Part shown: in pieces, positions 1 through 8,379 of the stretch
Layout: every line of letters starts with the position of its first letter
How positions within the stretch are numbered: position 1 is the stretch's first letter
Assembly (NCBI RefSeq): GCF_003318235.1
Contig: NZ_QOCG01000029.1
Coordinates: forward strand, 1-64,000
From: Loktanella sp. D2R18
GTDB taxonomy: Bacteria; Pseudomonadota; Alphaproteobacteria; Rhodobacterales; Rhodobacteraceae
Direction: 5' to 3'
Length of the DNA stretch: 64,000 nt
The notes under the pieces: model-generated
What the model saw: the letters and a program-made list of their open reading frames with translations, nothing else
What the model was told of the DNA's origin: nothing
Databases searched by the model: none
Program-made: the position numbers and the translations under genes

Positions 1-540
1 ACTGATGCGCCAGAATGGTAGAGACAGGACCTTTCGGATGATGACGACATGTTTGGATTTGGTCGATTGAGCCAGTGGCCTGTCTCGATTGTCATCAAGA
101 TGTAGCAAGTATTCACGGATCATGCCTGTCGTGATTTTCGTCACATCGTGTTTGCCAAAATAGATAATCAGTCCATCCTTCTGGCGGTTCAGCAGTTTGC
201 CGTCGCCATCAGACCACTTCGATTTGCCCTTCTGCGCAGCCATCAGCAGTTTGGCGTAATGCTCAAAATTTGTGGACTTTTGTTGCGCAAACGCGGTGTT
301 GGCCTTGCTACGGTAGTTGTCAGCAAACTCATGGGCGGTTTCGATGGCATCAAGGCGGGATGTCTCTTTAGATGACCGAACAATATACTTACCAGCAAGC
401 GGATCTCGCAGCCGAATAAACCAGAAAGGGCTTCGGCCAGTCTTGTAGATGGCGAGCCCTTTACGCAGATGTTTGATCGACTTAATTGAATCGAATGACT
501 TTTTTTGGGGTCTTCGATATTCGGGCCAATATCCGCTCTT
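1..540 (-). CDS. Site-specific tyrosine recombinase (integrase), N-terminal part, cut by the window edge
   Basis: The minus strand is open for 180 codons from 540 to the window edge. The translation reads like the N-terminal arm-binding and SAM-like core-binding domains of a phage or island integrase: an opening IKHLRKGLAIYKTGRSPFW, then FIRLRDP and YIVRSSKETSR, followed by a helical part ending in STKSKHVVIIRKVL. The catalytic R...HxxR...Y domain would lie left of the window. No ATG, GTG or TTG sits near the expected N-terminus. A start at 588 in another frame (MQIESSNKLY...) joins this frame only by a slip at a seven-T run on the plus strand (500-506), so the gene may be frameshifted or use a rare start. 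It begins about 90 bp past the 3' end of tRNA-Phe and reads away from it, the usual layout of tRNA-integrated elements. The family call is firm; whether the gene is intact is not known. Confidence 0.72.
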
Positions 541-626
541 TCAAAGTGTATAACTGTGTATAATTTATTCGAGCTTTCAATTTGCATCAACGAAAATGAA
601 TTTATCCAGTAATGTCAAGGTTTTAA

Positions 627-645
627 TGGTGCCCAGGGGCGGAAT
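627..645. other. Candidate attachment site (attL/attR) at the tRNA-Phe 3' end
   Basis: The 3' end of the tRNA-Phe gene (acceptor and part of the T arm) is the customary crossover site for tRNA-targeted tyrosine recombinases, and an integrase gene begins about 90 bp beyond it pointing into the left flank. The element restores the tRNA end, as the gene is complete with CCA. The partner repeat would lie outside the window, so this is an inference from position. Confidence 0.4.
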
Positions 646-701
646 CGAACCACCGACACGAGGATTTTCAATCCACTGCTCTACCCCTGAGCTACCCGGG
701 C
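627..701 (-). tRNA. tRNA-Phe (GAA)
   Basis: On the minus strand a full cloverleaf can be folded. The acceptor arm is GCCCGGG paired with CCTGGGC (one G-T pair), followed by discriminator A and an encoded CCA. The D stem is GCTC/GAGC and the anticodon loop is TTGAAAA with anticodon GAA. The T arm is GGTGG-TTCGATT-CCGCC. The anticodon stem has one T-T mismatch. It lies downstream of yacG on the same strand, and the integrase-like frame starts just past its 3' end. Confidence 0.96.
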
Positions 702-795
702 ACGGGATGGTGTTGCTATCTGCAACCCCTTGGGTAGCGGCGTTTTAGACGTGGGGGCGGGGGGTGTCCAGAGGGAAGTTGCGATTATTCGCACC

Positions 796-981
796 TTAGT
801 GTGGTTTCTTTTCGCTTGCAGCCTTCAGTTCGTTTTCGAGGTTCTCATCATCCTCAGATGCGGCTGCCGGGATCGCGTAGCTGCCGCTGAACCATTTGCC
901 CAAATCAATATCTGCGCAGCGTTTTGAACAAAACGGGCGGAACGCTGTTTCGGTTGGCTTTTTGCAGATTGGACAGGGCAT
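796..981 (-). CDS. yacG: YacG, DNA gyrase inhibitor / zinc-binding protein
   Basis: A 61-residue protein with the YacG zinc finger: CPIC at residues 3-6, then FCSKRC ending at residue 22 (C-x2-C-x11-C-x3-C), followed by the family signature [13 protein letters not shown]. The tail is acidic and charged. E. coli YacG binds GyrB and inhibits gyrase; that role is inferred here from family membership. The ATG overlaps the stop codon of the upstream RNase E/G gene (TAATG), so the two are translationally coupled, and tRNA-Phe follows. Confidence 0.93.
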   Translation of the reverse strand: MPCPICKKPTETAFRPFCSKRCADIDLGKWFSGSYAIPAAASEDDENLENELKAASEKKPH

Positions 982-2015
982 TAGAGATCCGTGAACAGCT
1001 GTTTTGGGAATGGCGGGCGTTCGCGTTTGCGCTGAAGTTCAAACAGGCCCATGGGGCTCCATCCGACAAGTGAGGTTTCAATCGGGTCGTTCCGAAACGC
1101 GGCGCGCAGCGTTTGTTCAAGCTGTTTGCGATGGGCTTTGGACATCGACACGAAATCCACCGTGATTTGCCCGGCAAGGCCGCGCAAGCGCAGGGCGCGG
1201 GGCAGGGCGCGTGCTGCTGCCAGATTGGTCTTTAGCGCGGCGGCGGGCGATGTGTCGTTGCCTGTGTTCACGTCGACGGCCACCAGCGCGCGCGTGGGTT
1301 CGACGTACATTGTGCCCTCGCCCAAACGCACCAGTGGACCGTCGAGCATTGCCAGTTGATCAAGCGCGCCGTGGGTGTCAAAGCTGCCTGGATCTGTGAC
1401 GACTGTTGCCACGCTTGCCCATTCGCGCCAAGCGATTGTGTGTGGCCCGTCGCCTTCGGTCAGCGCTTCGGGGGTGGTTCCTGTGGCATCTGCAAGCACC
1501 GCATCGGCAAGTGACAGCATCGCGATGATATCGTCGGCGATTTCTTCGCCATCGGCCCCTTCGCACGACGAGCGTAGGATCAGCCCGTGTTCGCTGTCAA
1601 AGACGCTATGGGCGATGGCCATGAGGTTATCGCGTGTGTCTTCATCGGTGATCTGGCGCGAAATGTTCAGGCCCGGTTTGCCGGGGGTCACAATCGCGTA
1701 GCGGCTTTTGAACAGCACCCGGTCGGTGACGGGGACGGCTTTGCCATCTTCGGCATGACCGGTAACCTGTACCAACAATGGCTGGCCCGGGCGAAGACCT
1801 TTACTTGCACGTAAAAATGCGGTTTCGCCTTCAGGCAAGCGCAGCATCATGCCGCCTTGGCCCTTGATCGGGCGATCACAAATGCCGCGGTAGATCGCGC
1901 CTTGGCGCGGTGCATCTGGGTGGTCAATCAGCAGATCGTCTAGCTTGCCATCGATCATATAGGCCGCAACTTCGACATCGCCGATATGGTCAAGAATAAT
2001 TGCGCGACCCTTCAT
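981..2015 (-). CDS. Ribonuclease E/G family protein (short form)
   Basis: A 344-residue RNase E/G-type endoribonuclease, expected to act in rRNA and mRNA processing. An S1-like region occupies roughly residues 35-105, the 5'-sensor/RNase H-like region follows ([13 protein letters not shown] near 142-154), and the two metal-binding aspartates of the DNase I-like catalytic subdomain are visible at about D248 (AVDVNTG) and D287 (TVDFVSM). It ends soon after, without the CPxCxG Zn-link and C-terminal 'small' domain of E. coli RNase G (about 489 residues). The start ATG is preceded by AAAGGTG and overlaps the end of maf by 4 bp. The adjacent yacG supplies a small separate zinc finger. It is one of several RNase E/G paralogues expected in this family and not the large degradosome RNase E. 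Confidence 0.9.
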   Translation of the reverse strand: MKGRAIILDHIGDVEVAAYMIDGKLDDLLIDHPDAPRQGAIYRGICDRPIKGQGGMMLRLPEGETAFLRASKGLRPGQPLLVQVTGHAEDGKAVPVTDRVLFKSRYAIVTPGKPGLNISRQITDEDTRDNLMAIAHSVFDSEHGLILRSSCEGADGEEIADDIIAMLSLADAVLADATGTTPEALTEGDGPHTIAWREWASVATVVTDPGSFDTHGALDQLAMLDGPLVRLGEGTMYVEPTRALVAVDVNTGNDTSPAAALKTNLAAARALPRALRLRGLAGQITVDFVSMSKAHRKQLEQTLRAAFRNDPIETSLVGWSPMGLFELQRKRERPPFPKQLFTDL

Positions 2016-2596
2016 GTGTCACCTTTGTGCAGGGGGAAACCCGCGGCGGCCAAAAGCCCAGCGGTTTCGGTCAGTGGTAGGCCAACAATGCCAGTATACG
2101 ATCCGTTAATCCATGGGATGAACGCGCCAGCGGGGCCTTGAATGGCATAGCCACCGGCCTTGCCTTGCCAATCACCTGAGGCAAGATAAGCGTTCACTTC
2201 GGCGTCTGACAGGCGTTTCATTGCGACCGTGCTTTGCACATCTTTTTGCCAGACCTGATCACCGCGTTTCACAGCAACCGAAGTGATGACCTTGTGACGG
2301 CGGCCCGATAGCGCATATAAAAATGCAGCGGCTTCACCTGCATCCGCAGGTTTGCCCATGATCCGACGGCCAAGCGCCACCGTCGTATCGGCGCACAGCA
2401 CGATTTCATTTTGGTTCATTGGGACCGCAGCCGCTTTTTCAGCGGCAATCCGGTTGACATAGTCGCGCGGCAATTCAGCCTTGCGCGGATCTTCGTCAAT
2501 ATCGGGGGCGCGGATATCGCTGGGCACGACACCAAGCTGCGCCAATAGCTCAAGCCGCCGGGGCGAGCCTGAGCCAAGTACGAGCGACAGCGTCAC
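2012..2596 (-). CDS. maf: Maf-like nucleotide pyrophosphatase
   Basis: A 194-residue Maf/YhdE family protein, which hydrolyses non-canonical or modified nucleoside triphosphates to monophosphates. The N-terminal nucleotide-binding signature [16 protein letters not shown] is at residues 7-22. The family's [14 protein letters not shown] segment, the CADTTV motif and the [13 protein letters not shown] segment all follow in order. The start codon is GTG. The stop overlaps the RNase E/G start (ATGA), and infA lies 72 bp upstream in the same direction. Confidence 0.94.
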   Translation of the reverse strand: MTLSLVLGSGSPRRLELLAQLGVVPSDIRAPDIDEDPRKAELPRDYVNRIAAEKAAAVPMNQNEIVLCADTTVALGRRIMGKPADAGEAAAFLYALSGRRHKVITSVAVKRGDQVWQKDVQSTVAMKRLSDAEVNAYLASGDWQGKAGGYAIQGPAGAFIPWINGSYTGIVGLPLTETAGLLAAAGFPLHKGDT

Positions 2597-2668
2597 AAGG
2601 ACACCGGTTTGCGTTTAAGATATATCAAAACGTTCACCCAAGCACGACCGCACAGCATGCGGAGCGCG

Positions 2669-2887
2669 CTATTTGAAGCGATAGTTGATCCGACCTTTGG
2701 TCAAGTCATAAGGGGTCATTTCGACCTGTACCTTATCGCCTGCCAAAACGCGGATACGATTTTTACGCATCTTGCCTGCCGTATGCGCGATGATCTCATG
2801 GCCGTTTTCCAGCTCGACCCGAAACGTCGCGTTTGGCAGAAGTTCTATGACGACACCTGGGAATTCGAGCAGTTCTTCCTTGGCCAT
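2669..2887 (-). CDS. infA: Translation initiation factor IF-1
   Basis: A 72-residue single S1/OB-fold protein, the exact usual length of IF-1. It opens with [13 protein letters not shown] and contains [20 protein letters not shown] and [14 protein letters not shown], ending in KGRINYRFK. It binds the 30S A site during initiation. A clear AGGAG lies 5 bp before the ATG. It sits between the phosphatase-like gene and maf in the minus-strand housekeeping run. Confidence 0.98.
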   Translation of the reverse strand: MAKEELLEFPGVVIELLPNATFRVELENGHEIIAHTAGKMRKNRIRVLAGDKVQVEMTPYDLTKGRINYRFK

Positions 2888-3021
2888 GTGATCTCCTGTA
2901 TTTCACTTCCGCCCAAAGTCTGGCGGACGGCGTCTAAATGCGCCCGAACCCACAAGTTTTCAAGGCCTAATCGGCAAGAGGTAGAGGATATGATGGTTTT
3001 GCCACGCAACTGCGCTGAAAT

Positions 3022-3528
3022 TCAGTCGGTTTCAGCACTTGCGCCGGGCCCCCACCGCGCAATCAACCGCTCTTTGATTTGATCGCGGGTCTGTCGGTAC
3101 ATGTTGAGCCGCGCGTCGCGGTCATCACCTAGGCCTGTGGGGTCCAGAATGGGCCAATATTCCACCTCTAGATGGTAAAACTGGGTCAGATCGAGCGCGC
3201 GGCGCTGACTGGCCGGCGATAGTGCCAGCACCAGATCGAACGACGAAAGATCATCGCCCCATTCTTCCATTTCATCAAATGTGCGCGCGCGGTGACGGGA
3301 CAGCTCTACGCCAATTTCGGCGCAGACGGTAATCGCAAAGCCGTCGATTTCAAGGTCATTTTTGACGCCAACGGATTGGATATAACAATCAGTGCCATAA
3401 AGACTTTTCATGATGCCTTCGGCCATAGGGGAACGCACAGAGTTATAGTCGCAACAAAACAGCACCGACTGTGGTAGGGGGGCGAATTTGGCGTCCTCCC
3501 CCAAATCAGCCACCGAAATGCAAGACAC
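3022..3528 (-). CDS. Low-molecular-weight phosphatase family protein
   Basis: A 168-residue protein of the low-molecular-weight protein tyrosine phosphatase / arsenate reductase fold. The P-loop CDYNSVR (C-x5-R) follows the first beta strand SVLFC near residue 25, and a DP motif (WPILDPTG) near residue 129 matches the general-acid loop. The substrate (phosphotyrosine, arsenate or other) cannot be read from sequence. The ATG lies inside the 3' end of the upstream UPF0262 gene (23 bp overlap), showing tight coupling to hisD-UPF0262. Confidence 0.85.
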   Translation of the reverse strand: MSCISVADLGEDAKFAPLPQSVLFCCDYNSVRSPMAEGIMKSLYGTDCYIQSVGVKNDLEIDGFAITVCAEIGVELSRHRARTFDEMEEWGDDLSSFDLVLALSPASQRRALDLTQFYHLEVEYWPILDPTGLGDDRDARLNMYRQTRDQIKERLIARWGPGASAETD

Positions 3529-3985
3529 AGATCAGGGTAAACAGGCGGCGTGCCGTGTCAGTATCGACCTCGGCCTTGCCTTCAAGTCGCTCTTGCAGAA
3601 TGCGTGCACCTTCGTTGTGGATGCCGCGCCGTGCCATATCGATCGTTTCGATCTGGCTGGGTGGCATGGTTTTCACCGCGTCAAAATAGCTTTCACATAT
3701 CTGAAAATAGTCTTTTACAACCTGCCGAAACGGCCCCAGCGACAGGTGGAATTCGCCAGCGGGGTCTTCGGCTTCGGTTTTGATATCAAAGACAAGGCGC
3801 CGCTCTTTGATCGACAGGCCCAAACGGTAGGGGCCAGCGGGTGCTGCGCGGTCACTACGGTCGGGCAGGGCAAAACTATTGTCTTCGAGCAAATCAAAAA
3901 GCGCGACTTTGCGTTCTTGTTCGATCTCTGGCGTGGGGGCAGGCAGGCCGCTGTCATCAATCGTGATATGGCTCAGCTTGTTCAT
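3506..3985 (-). CDS. UPF0262 family protein
   Basis: A 159-residue protein with the UPF0262 pattern: ITIDDSGLP at the start, ERKVALFDLLEDN, then KERRLVFDI and the C-terminal ARRGIHNEGA. The function is unknown. It is conserved next to hisD in alphaproteobacteria. Its ATG overlaps the hisD stop by 4 bp and it overlaps the following phosphatase gene by 23 bp. No membrane segment or signal peptide is seen, so it should be cytoplasmic. Confidence 0.88.
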   Translation of the reverse strand: MNKLSHITIDDSGLPAPTPEIEQERKVALFDLLEDNSFALPDRSDRAAPAGPYRLGLSIKERRLVFDIKTEAEDPAGEFHLSLGPFRQVVKDYFQICESYFDAVKTMPPSQIETIDMARRGIHNEGARILQERLEGKAEVDTDTARRLFTLICVLHFGG

Positions 3986-5292
3986 GTGTCACCTGTGTTC
4001 AAACGGTCCAAGCGCGCGCGCACGGACAACCCATGCGCCTCTAAGCTTTCAGATTGCGCAAGCCGTTCGGCCGCAGGACCAATCGCGGCAAGCGCCTTTG
4101 GCGTCATTTTAGACAAGGTTGTGCGCTTAATGAAATCCATAACAGACAATCCGCTTGAGAACCGCGCAGACCGGGCAGTCGGCAGCACGTGGTTTGGCCC
4201 CCCAATGTAGTCACCGATTGCTTCGGGTGTCCAACCCCCAATAAAGATAGCACCAGCGTGGGTCACTTGATCCGTCAGTTCTTCAGCGTTTGCAGTGCAA
4301 ATCTCTAGGTGCTCGGGGGCAATCCGATCAGAAAGTGCGACGGCTTCATCCATATTGGCCACGGTAATCACCGCGCCAAAGTCGCGCCAGCTAGCCCCGG
4401 CAATGGCGCGGCGTTCCAGCGTTTCAAGGCGCTTTTCAACAGCGGCAACGACGGATTGTCCAAAATCTGCATTATCGGTGATCAGCAGCGATTGCGCGCT
4501 TTCATCGTGTTCGGCTTGGGACAAGAGGTCAAGCGCGATCCAATCGGGGTCATTGTCTTTGTCGGCAATCACGAGGATTTCTGACGGGCCCGCGATCATA
4601 TCGATGCCCACCTTGCCAAACACCCGGCGCTTTGCCGCAGCGACAAATGCGTTGCCTGGCCCGGTGATCTTATCGACAGGCGCAATTGTTTCGGTGCCAT
4701 AGGCAAGTGCGGCGACGGCCTGCGCACCGCCGATACGGTAAATCTCGTCCACGCCAGCGATCTTTGCGGCCATCAGCACCAGCGGGTTTGTGATCCCATC
4801 TGGGGTCGGCACGACGATGGCCAAACGGCCTACGCCCGCGACCTTGGCCGGGATCGCGTTCATCAGGACCGAAGACGGATATGAGGCCAAGCCGCCCGGC
4901 ACGTAAAGGCCCGCCGCCGAAACTGGTGTCCAGCGCCAGCCAAGCGTCGCACCCGTGTCATCGGTCCACATATCATCTGCGGGCATCTGGCGGGCGTGAT
5001 AGGCACGAATGCGGCTCGCGGCCAATTCTAGGGCTGCGCGGTCTGCTTCACTGACTTTTGCGCATTCGGCCTCAATTTCAGCAGGGGAAAAACGCATGGT
5101 TTCAGGCGTCAGATCTAGGCGATCAAATTTACTGGTCAGTGCGATCAGCGCCGCGTCGCCGCGCGTGCGCACATCCGCGATAATATCCGCCACGATATGA
5201 TCAACATCTGGACTATCTTCGCGCTTTGCGCCCAAAAGGGCGGTAAAGCAGGTCTCGAAATCGGCGTCAGATGTGTTCAGAAACTGTGGCAT
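3982..5292 (-). CDS. hisD: Histidinol dehydrogenase
   Basis: A 436-residue enzyme for the last two steps of histidine synthesis (L-histidinol to L-histidine, two NAD+ used). Visible signatures are GPSEILVIAD, the zinc-site SQAEHDESAQ and the catalytic APEHLEI with its Glu-His pair, plus GGPNHVLPT near the C-terminus. The ATG at 5292 has AAGGAG six bases upstream and gives the normal N-terminus MPQFLNTSDADF; a start 48 bp further upstream has no comparable ribosome binding site. UPF0262 follows with a 4 bp overlap. Confidence 0.97.
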   Translation of the reverse strand: MPQFLNTSDADFETCFTALLGAKREDSPDVDHIVADIIADVRTRGDAALIALTSKFDRLDLTPETMRFSPAEIEAECAKVSEADRAALELAASRIRAYHARQMPADDMWTDDTGATLGWRWTPVSAAGLYVPGGLASYPSSVLMNAIPAKVAGVGRLAIVVPTPDGITNPLVLMAAKIAGVDEIYRIGGAQAVAALAYGTETIAPVDKITGPGNAFVAAAKRRVFGKVGIDMIAGPSEILVIADKDNDPDWIALDLLSQAEHDESAQSLLITDNADFGQSVVAAVEKRLETLERRAIAGASWRDFGAVITVANMDEAVALSDRIAPEHLEICTANAEELTDQVTHAGAIFIGGWTPEAIGDYIGGPNHVLPTARSARFSSGLSVMDFIKRTTLSKMTPKALAAIGPAAERLAQSESLEAHGLSVRARLDRLNTGDT

Positions 5293-5476
5293 AGTGCACT
5301 CCTTCACCGCCGACATACAAGGCAGTGGCGGGCGCTTCAATGCGGCATTGTTATCAGGTCGTGTGGGTCCGATGGCTTTGACCGTTTCTCCGACAATTGA
5401 GTTAATTCTGAAAGATGCGGAAACTGCCGTTCGTTTAACCGTAGGGGATGGCTGCTAGGTGCACAAACTACCGAAG

Positions 5477-5824
5477 TTAGCGTGACAGTCGCTCTTTCTC
5501 TAACAAACGAAAAAGGAGTTCCAACTCAATCTTGGCCGCGCTTTCGACGGAATCAACGTAGCGAAGAAGTTCCTTCCGCGCGCGGCTGGGGTTCTCGACG
5601 ACGTCGATACCTTTACCCACGTCGTACATATGTCCGTGTCTTTTGAAGTTTGTTCGCGCTCTCGCCAATGAATACGGGCCGTTAGGTCCTCCCCAAACTT
5701 GATTGGCGGTTTCATTGTCCTGTCCATCATCTTCCCACCAACATATGGTGCAAATATCATAACTCCCACGTTCGGAGAGTGTCGGAAACTGGCAACAGGG
5801 GCAGGCAAAAAGGAATTGATCCAT
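5477..5824 (-). CDS. CPCC-type cysteine-rich protein
   Basis: A 115-residue protein from the ATG at 5824. It opens MDQFLFACPCCQFPTL and continues SYDICTICWWEDDGQD, the pattern of the cysteine-rich CPCC family, whose C-P-C-C and C-x2-C motifs suggest a zinc ribbon. The remaining part is charged and helical. The function is not known; in many bacteria related genes sit in accessory or toxin-immunity regions, but no toxin is seen here. An upstream start at 5899 is possible but adds sequence unlike the family. The gene is AT-richer than its neighbours and separates DUF2948 from hisD. Confidence 0.78.
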   Translation of the reverse strand: MDQFLFACPCCQFPTLSERGSYDICTICWWEDDGQDNETANQVWGGPNGPYSLARARTNFKRHGHMYDVGKGIDVVENPSRARKELLRYVDSVESAAKIELELLFRLLEKERLSR

Positions 5825-5965
5825 GGCTGATTTATGCTGGCAACTTGCTCGAATTTCAACGGTATAAATGTCAGATCGACTGACCTTAGCGCACGCCACG
5901 CCGTAGGTCAGCTCAGGTCCAAAAACGCATGACGCTTGGACCCGTACCGCATGACGCCGCCCACA

Positions 5966-6439
5966 TCACGTTGGATGCGACGGTGCCTTGCCTGATGGTG
6001 CGCCGTAGGGGCGGGTGACGTCGCGTAGGATGACTTCGAGTGCTTCGACCTCAAGCGCGATGGCCCCGTCGCCTGCGAGCGTCAGTTCAATGCGGCCTGT
6101 GCCGTCTTCGCCGGGGGTGAAGGTGATGGACAGCAGAGAAAACACCATTTCAGGTTCAGATTTATCAACCCCTTGGCTTTGCACGCACATCACATCCTCG
6201 AACACCAGCACGGATTGCACGCGTTCATGGCCGTGGCGCGGTGCGTTATCCGCGTCCTCCCAGCGAAAGCGGTTCAACAATAGCGCAAAGCGGCGTGCCT
6301 TGCGGTCCCATTGCATTTCAGCAGCCGGAAACACCGCATCTTGGACCAATGCGGCGATGACGTTCAGATCGTCCGCATCCAACGCCTTAAGGCGCAGGGG
6401 TGATTCTTTGCCGTCTTCAAACCGCGCGTCTTCAACCAT
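5966..6439 (-). CDS. DUF2948 family protein
   Basis: A 157-residue protein of the alphaproteobacterial DUF2948 family, recognised from LKALDADDLNVIAALVQDAV near the N-terminus, ARRFALLLNRFRWED and a C-terminal EVEALEVILRDVTRPYGAPS. The function is unknown and it has no signal peptide. It follows murA with a 1 bp overlap, so the two are coupled. This arrangement is common in Rhodobacterales. Confidence 0.88.
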   Translation of the reverse strand: MVEDARFEDGKESPLRLKALDADDLNVIAALVQDAVFPAAEMQWDRKARRFALLLNRFRWEDADNAPRHGHERVQSVLVFEDVMCVQSQGVDKSEPEMVFSLLSITFTPGEDGTGRIELTLAGDGAIALEVEALEVILRDVTRPYGAPSGKAPSHPT

Positions 6440-7704
6440 TATTCGGATACCCGTTCAATTTGCGCGCCAACCGCGCTCAGTTTTTCTTCGATATGCTCGT
6501 AGCCGCGATCAAGGTGATAGACGCGGCTGACCACGGTTTCGCCTTCGGCGGCAAGCCCTGCCAAAACCAGCGAAGCAGAGGCGCGCAAATCCGTCGCCAT
6601 CACGCGCGCGCCCTTAAGGCGTTCAACGCCGTGGACGGTTGCGGTGCCGCCTTGGACTTCGATATTTGCGCCCATACGGATCAATTCAGGCGCGTGCATA
6701 AAGCGGTTTTCAAAGATTTTCTCTTCCAACACAGATGTGCCATCTGCGGTGCAGAGCATTGCCATCATCTGCGCCTGAAGGTCAGTCGGGAAGCCGGGGA
6801 AGACTTCGGTTGTGACGTTTACTGCGCGTGCGCGGTCATTGCGGCGCTTGACCAACAATCCATCCGGGGTCTCTGACACATCCACACCAGCGGCATCCAG
6901 TTTCTCAACAAAGGCCTCGATCAGATCAAGCCGACCACCAAGGCATTCGACCTCGCCACCTGCAAAAACAGGGGCGAGCATATAGGTGCCGAGTTCAATC
7001 CGGTCAGTGACCACCGGGTGGGTGGCTGCGCCCAACCGGTCAACGCCATCAATGGTGATCGTGCTGGTGCCTTCGCCATCAATCTGCGCGCCCATGCTGC
7101 GCAAACAGCGGGCGAGATCGACAATTTCAGGCTCGCGTGCTGCGTTTTCAATGATTGTGGTGCCTTTGGCCAATGTTGCGGCCATCAGGATGTTTTCGGT
7201 CGCCCCCACAGAGGCAAAGCGCAGCGGCACGCGCGCGCCTTTCAGCCCGCCTTTGGCAACGGCATGCAGATAGCCATCTTTCAGCTCAATTTCTGCGCCC
7301 ATTGCCTCAAGACCCGATACGTGAAGATCCATCGGGCGTGCGCCAATCGCGCAGCCTCCGGGCAGGGATACAACCGCCTGATGATGGCGGGCCAGAAGGG
7401 GACCCAGAACAAGATTAGAGGCACGCATTTTGCGGACAATTTCATAATCGGCGGTGGTCGATGTCATGTCGTGCGATGACAGAACCTGCACCTTGCCGTT
7501 TTGCATTGACGTGACTTCGACACCCAATGACTGCAAAAGCTGCGTCATTGTCTTGATGTCAGACAAGCGGGGCGCATTGGTCAGCGTCAGCGGCTCTTCT
7601 GACAGTAATGTGGCAGGCATCAGCGCCAGCGCCGCATTCTTCGCGCCCGCGATCTGGATTTTTCCGTTTAACGGCGTGCCGCCTTTGACAACAATCGAAT
7701 CCAT
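6439..7704 (-). CDS. murA: UDP-N-acetylglucosamine 1-carboxyvinyltransferase
   Basis: A 421-residue MurA, the first committed enzyme of peptidoglycan synthesis, which transfers enolpyruvate from PEP to UDP-GlcNAc. The [11 protein letters not shown] segment near residue 20 holds the conserved Lys-Asn pair. The catalytic loop [14 protein letters not shown] carries the Cys (about C118) that fosfomycin alkylates, so this form is expected to be sensitive at that residue. Length is normal. A 49-residue conserved gene lies immediately upstream and DUF2948 is coupled downstream. Confidence 0.98.
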   Translation of the reverse strand: MDSIVVKGGTPLNGKIQIAGAKNAALALMPATLLSEEPLTLTNAPRLSDIKTMTQLLQSLGVEVTSMQNGKVQVLSSHDMTSTTADYEIVRKMRASNLVLGPLLARHHQAVVSLPGGCAIGARPMDLHVSGLEAMGAEIELKDGYLHAVAKGGLKGARVPLRFASVGATENILMAATLAKGTTIIENAAREPEIVDLARCLRSMGAQIDGEGTSTITIDGVDRLGAATHPVVTDRIELGTYMLAPVFAGGEVECLGGRLDLIEAFVEKLDAAGVDVSETPDGLLVKRRNDRARAVNVTTEVFPGFPTDLQAQMMAMLCTADGTSVLEEKIFENRFMHAPELIRMGANIEVQGGTATVHGVERLKGARVMATDLRASASLVLAGLAAEGETVVSRVYHLDRGYEHIEEKLSAVGAQIERVSE

Positions 7705-7710
7705 GCCTGT

Positions 7711-7860
7711 CTACTCTTTCTCTTTTTTATCATCACCCGTCGTGCGGGCGCGGGCCTGCGCCTTGCGCTTGGCCATATTTGCCTTGAGCGCCGCCTTTAA
7801 CCGATCGTCTCGGGATGTGGCGGTCTTGCCCTTACTACTCTGTTGTTGTTTGTCGCTCAT
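7711..7860 (-). CDS. Small basic conserved protein upstream of murA
   Basis: A 49-residue frame starting at ATG 7860 (MSDKQQQSSKG...) and stopping 6 bp before the murA start. The middle reads SRDDRLKAALKANMAKRKAQ, then Arg/Ala-rich sequence and a KKEKE tail, so it is very basic and probably helical. Similar short proteins precede murA in related Rhodobacteraceae as I recall them. The function is unknown. The murA ribosome binding site lies at the very end of this gene, consistent with co-translation. Confidence 0.72.
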   Translation of the reverse strand: MSDKQQQSSKGKTATSRDDRLKAALKANMAKRKAQARARTTGDDKKEKE

Positions 7861-7946
7861 GACAGCCCTGTTAGCAATAAGCGTAAAAAGGGTCCAGTCA
7901 GGGCTTGCACCAGCGCGCGTTTGCGTCTAATTCCCCGCTCACGGAA

Positions 7947-8021
7947 GCTGCGGTAGCTCAGTGGTAGAGCGCGTCATTGGTAATGACGAGGTCGGGAGTT
8001 CAATTCTCCCTCGCAGCACCA
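7947..8021 (+). tRNA. tRNA-Thr (GGT)
   Basis: A complete cloverleaf: acceptor GCTGCGG with TCGCAGC, D arm GCTC-AGTGGTA-GAGC, anticodon arm CGTCA-TTGGTAA-TGACG with anticodon GGT, T arm GGGAG-TTCAATT-CTCCC, then A and an encoded CCA. It is isolated between murA and the outer membrane protein gene. Confidence 0.97.
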
Positions 8022-8379
8022 TCCCTTTATTTCGCCAAATAACCTGAGTAGCAACGCTATTGGGGATAGGTGTTACCCCTCGAATTGTCTTTTTCTGTCT
8101 TGTTTTCCGGCGTTATTATTGATTTTTAACAACGTGTTACGTTTTTTTGAGCTATTTTTAGTCTTTCTTTGAACCGTTTCCTATCTCCAAACGACCTACG
8201 ACTGTAACGCGGACGAGATGCGGTTACGTCGATGCAATTTGGAACAACGCAGAGGAACGTGACATGAGGGGGCCGCAATTCTAGCAGCGCGCAAAGCCAT
8301 CCCTCGCGACCATCACTATCATTCGAAAACGTAGGGTTCTTGCCATGCGAAGAACCAATTTCAAAAAAGGATATTACAA
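8022..8379 (+). promoter_or_regulatory. AT-rich leader region upstream of the outer membrane protein gene, with a hairpin
   Basis: About 358 bp without a gene. The first 150 bp are AT-rich with T-runs. Just before the gene, GGTTCTT at 8335-8341 and AAGAACC at 8350-8356 form a perfect 7 bp inverted repeat with an 8 base spacer, 23 bases before the ATG. It could be an operator or a leader hairpin. A weaker inverted pair, GTAACGC and GCGGTTAC, lies near 8196-8227. No promoter consensus can be assigned with confidence. Confidence 0.4.

Noticed and set aside
3488-4210. Open frame of 240 codons on the plus strand
   Set aside because: Antisense to UPF0262, the phosphatase and hisD; no ribosome binding site or family pattern.
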